A stretch of 64,000 nucleotides of DNA, from assembly GCA_963846715.1 (NCBI GenBank), contig CAWJXA010000008.1:434001-498000 (forward strand), given 5' to 3'. This stretch comes from Bog-257 sp963846715. Lineage in GTDB: Bacteria; Acidobacteriota; Terriglobia; Terriglobales; Acidobacteriaceae. The position numbers and the translations under genes are program-made. Shown one piece after another: positions 18,130 through 27,689 of the stretch. Every line of letters starts with the position of its first letter. Positions within the stretch are counted from its first letter, which is position 1. A model generated the notes under the pieces. It was given only the letters and a program-made list of their open reading frames with translations. It had not been told where the DNA came from and did not search any database.

Positions 18130-19528
18130 TCAGTTCGGTTTGGAGCCACCCATGCTCTTCTTAGCCGGAGTTTTGGAAGTTTTCGAAGCCGGCTTGGGAT
18201 GAGCATCTTCCGCAATTTGCTGGGCAATCTTATCGGACTCCTGAACGAACGTGTTGGTGACCGCGTCAACCGCGAACTGAGCAGCATCGGCCGCTACCGG
18301 CAGATTCTTCATCTCCGGGGCGGGTTTGCCTACTTTGTACAGCGTGATTTCCGTCAGAGCCTGAAACTTGGCCGGATCGAGTACTACCCCTTTGGGCACG
18401 GAGGCCGGTGACAGGCCGCCGGGATCCTTCACTTCCGTGAGAACAGTGAAAACGAAATAGTCACAATCCTTGGAGCGGGCTTCCGCTTCGACGTCCTGGG
18501 GACGTTTCAGCATCGAGCGGAACGGCTTCCAATTGTTGGCGGGCGATTTCGCTGATCAGGTTCAGCCGCAAGCTATCGGTAGGAAGCGATTGGCCGCTCA
18601 TGTCCTTAATCTTGACCACGCCGATGCGCACCACACCGGCGGCTTTCGGGGCCATGGCAGGCGCAGCGGCCGCCGGCGCTGCCGCCGTAGCCGCTGTTGG
18701 AGGTGGAGCGGCAGAGGCTTCAGGAGCTGCGCCAGATGCGGTGTTGGCAGGCGGCCCACCCATCATGGCCGACATGTCCATCACCTTGCAGCCGGGGGGC
18801 ATGTCGAAGAGCGGCGACTCCAGGGACGTATTGGTCAGCTCCACAACTTCCGTCGTGGTAGTGAATGTTCCCTTGTCAGACGTGATGGTGGTGGTTTGCT
18901 TCAACGGGTAACCCAGCGCGCCGCCGCCCCCGCCCTTCACGACGATTCGGTCGCTGCATCCCTTGCGACCGCCTCTACAGGCCAATGATCGATAGGACTC
19001 GTCACCGCACGAAAATCCAGCCGACAGATCGGCGTACCAGCCATCCATTTCCATCTTCATATGGGATTGGTTGCACGCGTCGGGGCTGGACTCCATGACC
19101 ATGGAGCTCTTGATGTGGCGGGCCTTGTAGCCGAACATGTCCTGACGCTCGCCGGTATCGGTAGAAGTCCGAGTGACGGTTACAACGCCACCCTTGCGCG
19201 GAAGTGCAGGTTCTTCGCCGGCCATCTCGCGGCCCATGCCTTGCATATTCGGCATTACCGGACAAGAGGCTTCGCCGCCGCCCATTGGCATGACCATGCA
19301 CTGATTGCCGCTGATGGTGATCATGCGCTTCTGATCGCATTGCATGATGGTGACCGCGCCGCCATGGCCACCATAGCTCATCTCATTGCGCTCGCGAGGC
19401 CCCTTGATGTACACCGTGCTCTCCGTTGTGTGTCCCATGACCGTGGTGCGGGTCTTAATTTTCAGGTCGGCTGATGCCAGGGTTGAGAGACAGATGACCG
19501 CTACTACGGAGTACCAGGACAGTCGCAT
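18130..19528 (-). CDS. Secreted protein with DUF4412-like part and C-terminal repeat-family domain, frameshifted
   Basis: From ATG 19528 (AGGAGA upstream) a signal peptide (WYSVVAVICLSTLASA) precedes a Met/Gly-rich domain (IKGPRERNEMSY, MFGYKARHIKSSM, FDMPPGCKVMDM), an Ala/Pro linker, and VVRIGVVKIKDMSG. Near 18500 the frame breaks: one frame ends with SPGRRSGSPLQGL, while the +1 frame continues KRPQDVEAEARSKDCDYFVF to a stop at 18130. The continuation matches the pattern in the two small secreted proteins at 39377 and 40285 (A-x4-CDY/F-V). One surplus base therefore seems to split a single gene. Function is unknown. Confidence 0.7.
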
Positions 19529-19764
19529 CACAAGGATCTCCTTAGGCAGAACACATAACTATTTTCTGGATAATGTTGTCCGGGCGCAATTCTAAATGAA
19601 ATCGAGCGAATGAACTTAGGACGATTTTGGGAACTTACGCTGCCCGTTCTTAATTGGAACGCAGCGAACTTGGAGGACGCCGCGTGGTTTCGTTATTGCT
19701 ACCGAAGAAGAGATCGTCGGCTGATCGCGACGACCTCCGGGATTTCCCTCTTCAGCAGTTACAC

Positions 19765-20226
19765 CTAGTGGTCATGATGCTCGCCGCCAACGCTATGGTA
19801 TCCCCGCTCATAGCCCTCTTGATAAGCCTGCAGACGGTCGCCATGCCAATCGCCGCTGTTCGCATTCATCGGCCGATTGTGTTCGGCCGCGTTTACGCCG
19901 TTCTGGTATCCGGTCTGGTAGGCGCGTTGGCGCTCGGGATCGTTGGCGAACTGGGCGCCGCGTTCGCCGACTCCGCCGCGCGCGCTGTTATATCCCGCCT
20001 GGTAGCCTTGTTGATACAGATTCAAGCGATTGCCATGCCAGTCGTCTGTGTGGTTGTTCATTGGCCGATTATCGCGGGCGGCGTTCACGCCATTCTGATA
20101 TCCCGCCTGGTAAGCGCGTTGATCTTCATTTACCTGCTGAGCATGCGTGACCAGCGGGCACAGCAAGGCGGGCGTTGCGCCCAGCACAACGTAAAAAGCG
20201 ACACTTCTGAGCTGTTTCTTGATCAT
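19765..20226 (-). CDS. Small exported protein with YQxGYQNGVNAA repeats
   Basis: A signal peptide (SVAFYVVLGATPALLCPLVTHA) is followed by two long copies of a unit containing RAYQAGYQNGVNAARDNRPMN and a DDWHGNRLNLYQQGYQAGY segment, about 60 residues each. The second copy reads RAYQTGYQNGVNAAEHNRPMN and GDWHGDRLQAYQEGYERGY. The protein ends in His/Asp. Repeated Y-x2-GY motifs suggest a fibrous or surface-binding role, but no family is recognised. RBS AGGAG is well placed for ATG 20226. The 370-base gap to 20598 downstream holds nothing I can identify. Confidence 0.7.
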   Translation of the reverse strand: MIKKQLRSVAFYVVLGATPALLCPLVTHAQQVNEDQRAYQAGYQNGVNAARDNRPMNNHTDDWHGNRLNLYQQGYQAGYNSARGGVGERGAQFANDPERQRAYQTGYQNGVNAAEHNRPMNANSGDWHGDRLQAYQEGYERGYHSVGGEHHDH

Positions 20227-20598
20227 TTTCTAAATTCTCCTGTGGTGCAGCCGGGCGAAATCTCCGGAAGCGAGTGACATTACTATTTGGCACTTCAAGG
20301 TTAGAAGGGCTCTCGTCGCAAAGTGTCGCCACCACTCACTAAAAAATTGAGTTATGTTTTTGCTGAAAAGAGGCGCCCTTGACACACTTGCGCGCAGTGA
20401 GGTGTTGGGCGAACGATGGCGTTCCAGTAATTTCCCTGGGCCAGTTGGTCACGAGCGAACGTCTCCTGCAATGCCGCCATCGCAGAGAATAGGGAACCTG
20501 GCGCCAATGTTTGCCAAAGCAGCGTAGGACTTAGCGGGAGGTGCCAGCTCCGACGAAGTTGCCGCCAAGCGCCAGAAGTGAGTTCAGATATTGTCGGC
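20227..20598. other. Gap without recognisable gene
   Basis: Apart from the ribosome-binding site of the minus-strand gene ending the gap on its left, no coding frame, RNA gene or clear repeat is visible between the Gly-Tyr repeat protein and the sulfatase-like gene. Confidence 0.5.
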
Positions 20599-22659
20599 TC
20601 ACGTAGATTTTTGCGCTAGATCTGGAAATCGCGAATAGATTACGGCGCGCAATGCCTTAGCCCGCTCAGGATTGTCGGCAATGCCGACGTCCCAGTACTG
20701 CGCTTCGTTCAGCTGGCGAAGCACACCCGTTCGAGTAGAGAGGACAAGGATGTATTGGTACTGCCCGTCGATCACGCCTACCGTTCCCTCCTGCAGGGGC
20801 TTGAAGACGCTGTTCTGTTCCAGATACTGGCAGAAAGCCAGTCCCTCGCCTTCGCCATGGCTATCGCTGTTCAGCCACCTCGCCAGCGATTGGCCGGGCA
20901 TCCATTCGGGTTTCGGCTGACCGGCGAGCTCGAGAATCGTGGGTGCCAGAGCCGTCTGGTCCGCTGTAAATGCAACCGTGTGGCCTTCCTGCTGGCCCGG
21001 CGTGCGGACAATAAGAGGGATGTGGATAACCGGCCGGGTCAGATACTGGCTTTCATGTTGATAGATGCCGCCCTCAAAGCTCTCCCCATGATCAGACGAC
21101 ACGATAACCGTAGTGTTTCTCAACTTTCCGCTGTTTTCCAATTCCGACATAAAATTGCCGAAGGCGCGATCGGCGGTTGCAACGAACTCGTCGTAGGCAA
21201 GGCGACGCTGGTCCACTTGGCTCTGCTGGTCCGGGCTGTAATGCGGATACCACCGAGGCGCGAGGTCGTCCCCTTCAAATTCAAAGGTTCGCAGTTGGTC
21301 GTCAGGGATGAAACGTCCCCGGTCCGCCGCATCGGGGTGATACGGGCCGTGCGGCGTCATCACGTGGACCCACAGGAAAAATCCATCGGGCAATTTGGCA
21401 AGCATTTCCCGCGCATGTGCGAAACTCTCGGCCGCCCGAAACTCCAGGTGGAGAGCTAAAGGCATTCCGCCGAGAGAATTCCACGCAATCATCAAATCGA
21501 AGTATTCGTCCATGCGGCTTCCAATCCTAGTATCCTGGTGCAGCGAGCTGGTCGCCTCCCACAAATGTTGCAAGCTACCCTGCTGGAAGGTTGGCTTCGG
21601 CAGGAAATCGAACTCGTTCTTCATGCTTTCCGCCAGATAGAATGCATACGGGTTGGAGAAGAACCCACCAGTGGCATAGCCGGCGGCTCGCATCGCGTGC
21701 GGTAAGCTCTTTTTGGCGTCCTCGGCCCGCACCTGGCCTTTTAGCTGATAAACATGGTGTTCTGAGGGATAGAGTCCCGTCAGCATTGTCGCTACGCTTG
21801 GAGTGGTGAAGGTAGAGACGGAATAGAAGTTCTTAAAGACTGTACCCTTCCGGGCAAAATCGTCAATCATCGGAGTGGTCGGCAGCCCGTACCCGTAAAG
21901 GGACATATCTTCCGCGCTCAAGGCGTCGAAAGTGATCAGCAGGATGTTAGATTTGGGCCGCTGCGGAACGAGCGCGGCCTTTACCACGGGTACCGTCTTG
22001 CTAAAAGCAACCTCCGTGGCCACCAGCCCAACCGCGCCGACGACTGTCGCAATGGCTGTGCGTCGCGTCATCTTTTCGCCCAGGATGCCGTCGAGGCTCG
22101 TCACCACTTCTTTCCGTGCGCGAGGAATGGAAAGGACTACCGCGAAAGCCAGGAAATGGGCTGCGAACAAGGCGGAAATAAACCGCGGGCTGAGGGTAGT
22201 CCTCGACAAAAAGATCAGGATAGTCAACGCGAACCTGGAATGCAGGAACAGGAAATGGGGTGCAAGCAAGGCGGAAAAAAACCGCGGGCCGAATGTAGTC
22301 CTCCACAAAAAGGTCAGGATTGTCAACGCGAACCTGGAATCCAGGAACACGACCAGAAACACGCCAACTTTTGTCGCCCAGTCGACAATTCGTTCGCGCG
22401 ATGACTTGAAATGCCAGAGAAAGGGCGCAAGGGCGGCGGTACAGAGGGTCCCTAAAGCGACACCGGCCAGCGACGCGAAAATCAGACGCACCGCCACTTC
22501 GAAAACGACTTCAGCAGTGGTGAGATAATACGTCCAGCCCTGAACCTCTCCCTGTGCCAGAATGAGCGTTTCGGCAAAGCCCAAGCCGACAATCCCGAGG
22601 GTGATCAGCCGGAACCAGAGCGACGCGACCGTAAAACGGAAATCAGACTTCCTAGACAT
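20599..22659 (-). CDS. Membrane sulfatase/phosphoglycerol-transferase-like (alkaline phosphatase superfamily) protein
   Basis: Residues 1-200 contain about five hydrophobic segments. A Tat-like or TM anchor (TAIATVVGAVGLVATEVAFS) leads into the alkaline phosphatase superfamily domain: NILLITFDALSAEDMSLYGYG (metal Asp), FTTPSVATMLTGLYPSEH (nucleophile site), HVMTPHGPYHPD, and VIVSSDHGESFEGG (metal Asp-His). The nucleophile position is Thr-Thr-Pro-Ser instead of the C/S-x-P-S-R of true sulfatases, closer to lipoteichoic acid synthase-type Thr enzymes, so a phospho-transferase or hydrolase role is as likely as sulfatase. A 33-residue TM segment is duplicated in tandem (FALTILTFLWRTTFGPRF and FALTILIFLSRTTLSPRF). 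The start overlaps the small membrane gene by 8 bases. Confidence 0.82.
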   Translation of the reverse strand: MSRKSDFRFTVASLWFRLITLGIVGLGFAETLILAQGEVQGWTYYLTTAEVVFEVAVRLIFASLAGVALGTLCTAALAPFLWHFKSSRERIVDWATKVGVFLVVFLDSRFALTILTFLWRTTFGPRFFSALLAPHFLFLHSRFALTILIFLSRTTLSPRFISALFAAHFLAFAVVLSIPRARKEVVTSLDGILGEKMTRRTAIATVVGAVGLVATEVAFSKTVPVVKAALVPQRPKSNILLITFDALSAEDMSLYGYGLPTTPMIDDFARKGTVFKNFYSVSTFTTPSVATMLTGLYPSEHHVYQLKGQVRAEDAKKSLPHAMRAAGYATGGFFSNPYAFYLAESMKNEFDFLPKPTFQQGSLQHLWEATSSLHQDTRIGSRMDEYFDLMIAWNSLGGMPLALHLEFRAAESFAHAREMLAKLPDGFFLWVHVMTPHGPYHPDAADRGRFIPDDQLRTFEFEGDDLAPRWYPHYSPDQQSQVDQRRLAYDEFVATADRAFGNFMSELENSGKLRNTTVIVSSDHGESFEGGIYQHESQYLTRPVIHIPLIVRTPGQQEGHTVAFTADQTALAPTILELAGQPKPEWMPGQSLARWLNSDSHGEGEGLAFCQYLEQNSVFKPLQEGTVGVIDGQYQYILVLSTRTGVLRQLNEAQYWDVGIADNPERAKALRAVIYSRFPDLAQKST

Positions 22660-22882
22660 CGGTCCGTCGGCGTACGCGCCGTGTCAGTGCGCCGAAAGCA
22701 GCTCCGATCTGTTTTCTAAGGAATGCGACGCAAGCGGCGGCGAATATAAGGAGAGGAGTCAGGATCTGGGAAGCCAGACCCGCGGCGTTAGGGTCGATGT
22801 ATGCGTAGGCAGGAGATGCGATGAATATGAGGCACAAAACACATACCACATAAGCGATTGGAACGTTCCGACGGTACTTCAT
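22652..22882 (-). CDS. Small membrane protein of the YIDPxxxG type
   Basis: A 76-residue protein with a signal or first TM (VPIAYVVCVLCLIFIASPAYA), the motif YIDPNAAGLASQ, and a second TM (ILTPLLIFAAACVAFL) before a basic tail. YIDPG-starting small proteins often sit beside exopolysaccharide or sulfatase genes. The ATG at 22882 is chosen because GGGGGAG lies just upstream. Its stop overlaps the sulfatase-like gene start, so the two are likely coupled. Function is unknown. Confidence 0.7.
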   Translation of the reverse strand: MKYRRNVPIAYVVCVLCLIFIASPAYAYIDPNAAGLASQILTPLLIFAAACVAFLRKQIGAAFGALTRRVRRRTDV

Positions 22883-23100
22883 CAACTCCCCCGGATTCGG
22901 AAACTCGCGCGCAGGCTCGTAAATTACGTTGAGATTCTAGCACGGGTCCGCCCAGCAGACGTCTGTGCTGAGAAAGAACTCCTAAACGTAAATCATGAGG
23001 GTTGATGCAATCGGTTGTCCCACACGCTTTCTCCTGACCGCACGCGAGCTTACACTTCGCCTTGTCGAGGGAGAGCTTTGTTGAATGTCCTGTGCGTTCT

Positions 23101-23934
23101 TCACCGTGCTGGTTCGGCTAAATTGATCAAGTGAGCTACATCTGTCCAGATACCTCTCGCGCTTGCCGCCAAGCCCGGCAAGAGGGTCTCTCTTGCGTTG
23201 AACCGCAAGTCTGCGTTGTGTATGCAACCAACCCTGCCCCCTGCCGAATTTACCAGCGCTACTCCGGCAGCAACATCCCACTCGTGCTTCGGCGACAAGG
23301 TCCACGTTGCATCGGCCAGCCCGGCGGATACGAGGGCCAACTTGTAGGCTACTGACCCTGTAGGCTTAATCGAAAACTGCCTTCCCTCGAAGCGCGCCCA
23401 CTCACCCCGGCTGTACTCCCGCCGGCTGGCGAGTACCAGCGCCCCATCCAGGCTGGCCCTTATGCCGGTTCGCACCGGCTGGCTGTTATAGGTCACGCCC
23501 AGGCTTAAGGAACCCAGGAAGAGCTCGCCAGTCGCCGGATTACAAACTCCACCGGCAACCGCAATGCCATCTGCAATAAGTCCAATGGAAATACTCCATT
23601 CGGGAACGCCATCGACAAACTCGCGTGTTCCATCGAGTGGATCGACGATCCAGACTACCCTGCATGACAGCCGGGTTTTATCATCCGGATCTTCTTCCGA
23701 GAGCCACCCTTCATTCGGGGCGAGCAGGGCCCGGCGAAGCGCGTCACTAATGGCGCGATCGGCCTCGGTGATGACGTCGCGGCCTCCATCGTCGTTCATC
23801 GCAAACGCGCACGGCATAAACTTCATGGCAACAGCCGTGGCAACCTCCAAGGCGCTCTCGATACGCGCAACATATTGCCGTTGTACGGAATCAGTTAGCA
23901 CGCGGCAGGGCCCCCCAAAGCATTCTTGCGCCAA
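23101..23934 (-). CDS. cysQ: 3'(2'),5'-bisphosphate nucleotidase CysQ (inositol monophosphatase fold)
   Basis: The IMPase-family metal sites are all present: DVITEADRAISDALRRAL, LSEEDPDD, IVDPLDGTREFVDGVPEWSISIGL (the WIVDPLDGT motif) and HEWDVAAGVALVNSAGG. CysQ removes the 3'-phosphate from PAP, the by-product of PAPS use, or acts on PAPS. Placement directly downstream of cysD, cysNC and a sulfur-type permease supports this over inositol phosphatase. A GTG at 23901 (LTDSVQRQY) may be the true start, which would cut the overlap with the permease gene from 44 to 11 bases. Confidence 0.85.
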   Translation of the reverse strand: MAQECFGGPCRVLTDSVQRQYVARIESALEVATAVAMKFMPCAFAMNDDGGRDVITEADRAISDALRRALLAPNEGWLSEEDPDDKTRLSCRVVWIVDPLDGTREFVDGVPEWSISIGLIADGIAVAGGVCNPATGELFLGSLSLGVTYNSQPVRTGIRASLDGALVLASRREYSRGEWARFEGRQFSIKPTGSVAYKLALVSAGLADATWTLSPKHEWDVAAGVALVNSAGGRVGCIHNADLRFNARETLLPGLAASARGIWTDVAHLINLAEPAR

Positions 23935-24721
23935 CCGCGACTAGAATCGTGCACAGTATCTGTCGAAGGCGGCGGGAAGAAAGATAGTTAGTCAGGTAGG
24001 CCCCCAGTAGACCTCCTGGGACAGATCCGATTAGCACACATGCAACCAATTGGAGGTTTACATTGCCCAGCCTGAATTGCAGTACGCCGGTGAGGCCGGC
24101 CAGCACTACTCCGTGAACAATGTCCGTCCCAACCATAAGGGCAGGAGGAAGTCCATAGAACACCAACAACAACATGAGGATGACACTGCCTGACCCAATC
24201 GACGTTACACCCACCAGCACGCCGGCAATAAAACCGATTACGGTTACGCCAAAGCTGTATTTCAATTTCCGCAAGGCCGAGATCGAAAGCGGTGGAGTAG
24301 ATGAGCCATGTTTGACCAAGTAGGCGATGGGAATGACGATCAACAAAATCCCTATCGCGACTTTTAGGAAGTCGTTAACTCCACTCCCATAGGTTGCACG
24401 TACCCGGGCCAAAAGCATTACGCCAAGAAAGGCCCCGGGTATGCTGCCACAACAAAGGTTAAGAACCAGCCACCAATTCACGTTTTTTTGGCGCCAGTGC
24501 AGCCCGCCCGCGCCTATTCTTGTGATGAAGTTAATAGCCGCGTCGGACCCAACCGCAAGAATGGGAGGCACGCCCAGAACAGATATCAGCAAGGGAAGTA
24601 GCACCATCCCGCCACCGAAGCCGGTGAGTCCAACGAGGGTTCCTACCACCAAACCCACAGCGACTTCTAAGGCTATCGTGAGTGGATCCATGGCCATTCC
24701 ACGGCGTTTGTTGCAACGCAA
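23891..24721 (-). CDS. TauE/SafE family sulfur-type permease
   Basis: A polytopic protein with the two-fold TauE repeat: VGTLVGLTGFGGGMVLLPLLI near the N-terminus and GFIAGVLVGVTSIGSGSVILMLLL in the second half. About eight TM helices are visible, and the length (about 270 residues) is typical. Family members export sulfite, sulfoacetate or related anions. Between cysNC and cysQ a role in sulfur-anion traffic is the reasonable guess. Start could be ATG 24721 or the Met at GMAMDPLTIAL, nearer the first TM segment. Confidence 0.85.
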   Translation of the reverse strand: MRCNKRRGMAMDPLTIALEVAVGLVVGTLVGLTGFGGGMVLLPLLISVLGVPPILAVGSDAAINFITRIGAGGLHWRQKNVNWWLVLNLCCGSIPGAFLGVMLLARVRATYGSGVNDFLKVAIGILLIVIPIAYLVKHGSSTPPLSISALRKLKYSFGVTVIGFIAGVLVGVTSIGSGSVILMLLLVFYGLPPALMVGTDIVHGVVLAGLTGVLQFRLGNVNLQLVACVLIGSVPGGLLGAYLTNYLSSRRLRQILCTILVAVGARMLWGALPRAN

Positions 24722-24731
24722 GGCTGTCAGC

Positions 24732-26570
24732 CTAAACTTCGCGGGACTTCGACGAAAGATGATTCAGCACCGATGCAACTACCTTCGAAGAGCTCTCCCG
24801 CGTACTCTCGCGGTCGGTATCGCAAATGATCTCAGCGGCCAGAGGTGGTTCGTACGGGTCGTCGATGCCAGTAAATCTTTGAATCTTTCCAGACCGGGCC
24901 TTTTTATACAGGTCTTTAGCGTCTCGCATTTCACAAACCGACAGCGGGGTGTTGACATATACCTCGACAAAGTCGCCGATCCCGCGGCGCGCCCTGTCAC
25001 GAGCCTCTCGGTATGGCGAGATCGCCGATACCAGCACGACCGTCCCATTGCGCGTCAGCAGTTGCGCCACGAAAGCGATACGGCGGATGTTCTCGTCTCT
25101 ATCCTGCTTGCTGAAGCCCAGATCTTTGCAGAGATAGCTCCGGATCACATCACCGTCGATTACTTCAACCTGCAAGCCACGGGCCAGCAGCTCGGTTGCC
25201 GCGGCCCGGCAGATCGTCGTCTTTCCAGCCCCGCTAAGGCCGGTAAACCAGACCGTGAGACCGCGCTGTCGCGCAACGCGCGATCCCGCCGCCGATTCAT
25301 CCATTGCTTCACCGGTCTGGGAAGGAGTCGCTTCCACGATCATGCCGGCCGCAAGGGTATCGTTGTTGAAAGGATCGATGATTATGAAACTACCGGTAGT
25401 TCGATTGCTCTCGTAAGTATCACAGAAAATCGGGCTGTGCAGCTCGATGTCGACCTCACCAATCTCATTGAAGTGCAGGCTGTCAGCCTCCACCCTCTCA
25501 AACGTACTAATGTCAACCTTGTGATTCAACCCGGTGATCCTGCCGCACACTACTTTGGTTGTGTGCTTGACCAGATATCGAGTGTCCTTGCGCAACGGAG
25601 TGCGAGACGTCCAGATGAGATGAGCTGCAACCCGCGTAGCCACAGTTGGTATGTCGTCGGAAGCCACGAGCATATCACCGCGGCCCAAGTCTATGTGGTC
25701 GGTGGTAGTCAAAACCACGGACTGGGGCGAATGGGCGGCTGTCAAAGACCGAGTGTGAAGAAGCACTTCCTTTATCTTAGTGCGCTGTCCGGATGGTAAC
25801 GCCACGACTTCTTGTCCCGGCCGCACTACCCCGGAGCCTACCTGCCCGGCATAGCCCCGAAAATCCTGGTTAGGACGAAGCACGCCCTGGACCGGAAATC
25901 TCAAGGCCGAACTCAGGCCTGGTTCTAGCGGAACGGTCTCCAGCAGGTGCAGCAAAGGCTGTCCTTCGTACCAGGCCATGCGACCGCTAGGTGTTATGAC
26001 GTTGTCGCCTTCCAGGGCACTCAAGGGCACAAAGTGGAACTTTACGCTCTTAAGATGCTTGGCAAAGTTGATAAACTCATCGCAAACCGACTGGAATACT
26101 TGTTGATCGTAGCCCACCAAGTCCATTTTGTTGACCGCCACAATCATCTGCCGAATGCCCATGAGCCATGCAATCAGGGTATGACGGCGGGTCTGGTTTA
26201 GCATTCCGTTTCTGGCATCGGTCAATATGAGAGCCAATTGGGCGGTGGAGGCGCCGGTCGCCATGTTGCGCGTGTACTGTTCATGACCGGGGGTGTCGGC
26301 GATGATGAATTTCCGCCGCGGTGTGGAGAAGTACCTATAGGCAACGTCGATGGTGATGCCCTGCTCTCGTTCGGCGCGCAGGCCATCCGTGAGGAGAGAA
26401 AGATCCAGTGCGACATTCTTCGCCAGGGAGACCCTTCGCATCGAGGAAAGCTGATCGTCGTAGATACCGTTGGAGTCGTAGAGCAGACGGCCGATTAGGG
26501 TTGACTTGCCGTCGTCCACGCTCCCGGCCGTCATGAAGCGCAGCAGTTCCCGCTCGGAGCCCGTATTCAA
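24732..26570 (-). CDS. cysNC: Bifunctional sulfate adenylyltransferase subunit 1 / APS kinase (CysN-CysC fusion)
   Basis: Residues 1-400 are an EF-Tu-like GTPase: FMTAGSVDDGKSTLIGRLLYD (P-loop), EREQGITIDVAYRYF, FIIADTPGHEQYTRNMATG (DxPG), VAVNKMDLVGYDQ (NKMD). After a linker near residue 430, the APS kinase domain has GLTVWFTGLSGAGKTTICRAA (second P-loop), LQVEVIDGDVIRSYLCKDLGFS and YVNTPLSVCEMRDAKDLYKKAR. It makes APS with CysD and phosphorylates it to PAPS. It starts with TTG at 26570, overlapping the cysD stop as TTGA, with GAGGG upstream. Confidence 0.95.
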   Translation of the reverse strand: MNTGSERELLRFMTAGSVDDGKSTLIGRLLYDSNGIYDDQLSSMRRVSLAKNVALDLSLLTDGLRAEREQGITIDVAYRYFSTPRRKFIIADTPGHEQYTRNMATGASTAQLALILTDARNGMLNQTRRHTLIAWLMGIRQMIVAVNKMDLVGYDQQVFQSVCDEFINFAKHLKSVKFHFVPLSALEGDNVITPSGRMAWYEGQPLLHLLETVPLEPGLSSALRFPVQGVLRPNQDFRGYAGQVGSGVVRPGQEVVALPSGQRTKIKEVLLHTRSLTAAHSPQSVVLTTTDHIDLGRGDMLVASDDIPTVATRVAAHLIWTSRTPLRKDTRYLVKHTTKVVCGRITGLNHKVDISTFERVEADSLHFNEIGEVDIELHSPIFCDTYESNRTTGSFIIIDPFNNDTLAAGMIVEATPSQTGEAMDESAAGSRVARQRGLTVWFTGLSGAGKTTICRAAATELLARGLQVEVIDGDVIRSYLCKDLGFSKQDRDENIRRIAFVAQLLTRNGTVVLVSAISPYREARDRARRGIGDFVEVYVNTPLSVCEMRDAKDLYKKARSGKIQRFTGIDDPYEPPLAAEIICDTDRESTRESSSKVVASVLNHLSSKSREV

Positions 26571-27514
26571 AAATAACCCTCACGTTTCTTCAACTCCATC
26601 GAGCCCTCCTGGTCGTGGTCGATGACTCGGTTCTCACGTTCGGAACGTCGAAAAAAACTCAACTCTTCGATGATCTCAGCTATGGTTGATGCCGTGGAGC
26701 GAATCGCACCTGTGCAATAGGTACATCCGAGCGATCGCATCCGACACATAACGCGCTGCGGTTTTTCTCCGGGGAGCAGGTCGATCGGGTGGTCCAGGGG
26801 AATCAAGAGATCGCCGCGCACCAGCATTTCACGCTCTTTCGCAAAATAGAGCGGCACAACAGGGATCTCCTCGCGCTGGATGTATTCCCAAACATCCATC
26901 TCTGTCCAATTCGACAATGGGAAAACCCGCATGCTCTGTCCCGGTTCGACCCGCCCGTTGTAGAGGCTCCAAAACTCGGGGCGTTGATTCTTGGGATCCC
27001 ATTGACCCAGAGCATCGCGGAACGAAAACGCTCTCTCCTTGGCGCGCGATTTTTCTTCGTCGCGCCGAGCACCACCGATCGCCGCGTCAATGCGATGGGC
27101 CGCGAGCACGTCAAGCAGCGCTTTAGTCTTAAGCAACGCGCAACATTTGGTCGTACCCAACTGGAAAGGATTTGCCCCATCTCTTTTGGCTTCTTGGTTG
27201 GTATGTGCAATCAATTCAACGCCAGCTTCGCGACAAGTCCGGTCCCGGAATTCGATCATTTCACGAAACTTGAAACCCGTATCGATATGCACTAGAGGAA
27301 ACGGAATTTTTCCGGGATAGAAGGCCTTCTGGGCAAGGCGCAACATCACCGAGGAGTCTTTTCCGACGGAGTACAACATTGCGGGATGTGATGACTCCGA
27401 AACGACCTCTCGAAGCATGTGTATGCTCTCCGCCTCGAGGACATCGAGATGGGACATCGTCGAGCTGGCCATAGGTCCGTAATCCATCGAAGACGCGATT
27501 CCTGATCTCGTCAT
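26567..27514 (-). CDS. cysD: Sulfate adenylyltransferase subunit 2 CysD
   Basis: PAPS-reductase-like fold with LEAESIHMLREVVSESSHPAML, then the PP-loop YSVGKDSSVMLRLAQKAF, HIDTGFKFREMIEFRD, GGARRDEEKSRAKERAFSFRD, and C-terminal GCTYCTGAIRSTASTIAEII. It adenylylates sulfate with CysN. About 300 residues, as usual. Four in-frame Met codons lie within the first 20 residues and none has a strong RBS; the first is kept, though MSHLDVLEAES aligns best with known starts. It leads the cysD-cysNC-TauE-cysQ operon. No cysH, cysI or cysJ is in the window. Confidence 0.95.
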   Translation of the reverse strand: MTRSGIASSMDYGPMASSTMSHLDVLEAESIHMLREVVSESSHPAMLYSVGKDSSVMLRLAQKAFYPGKIPFPLVHIDTGFKFREMIEFRDRTCREAGVELIAHTNQEAKRDGANPFQLGTTKCCALLKTKALLDVLAAHRIDAAIGGARRDEEKSRAKERAFSFRDALGQWDPKNQRPEFWSLYNGRVEPGQSMRVFPLSNWTEMDVWEYIQREEIPVVPLYFAKEREMLVRGDLLIPLDHPIDLLPGEKPQRVMCRMRSLGCTYCTGAIRSTASTIAEIIEELSFFRRSERENRVIDHDQEGSMELKKREGYF

Positions 27515-27689
27515 TATTTGCTACTCGTTGGGCTGCGCAGAGCAGCTGCGGCAATCTTGAAAGACCTTCTACACCGGATTCTTGCTGATTACAAGATACA
27601 CTGCGAATGAGTCTATACGACCTTAGACCTTAGATTTGCGACGTCCGGCTCGCCGCTGAAGTCGGCCGGCTGACGCTCTCATCTTAACT

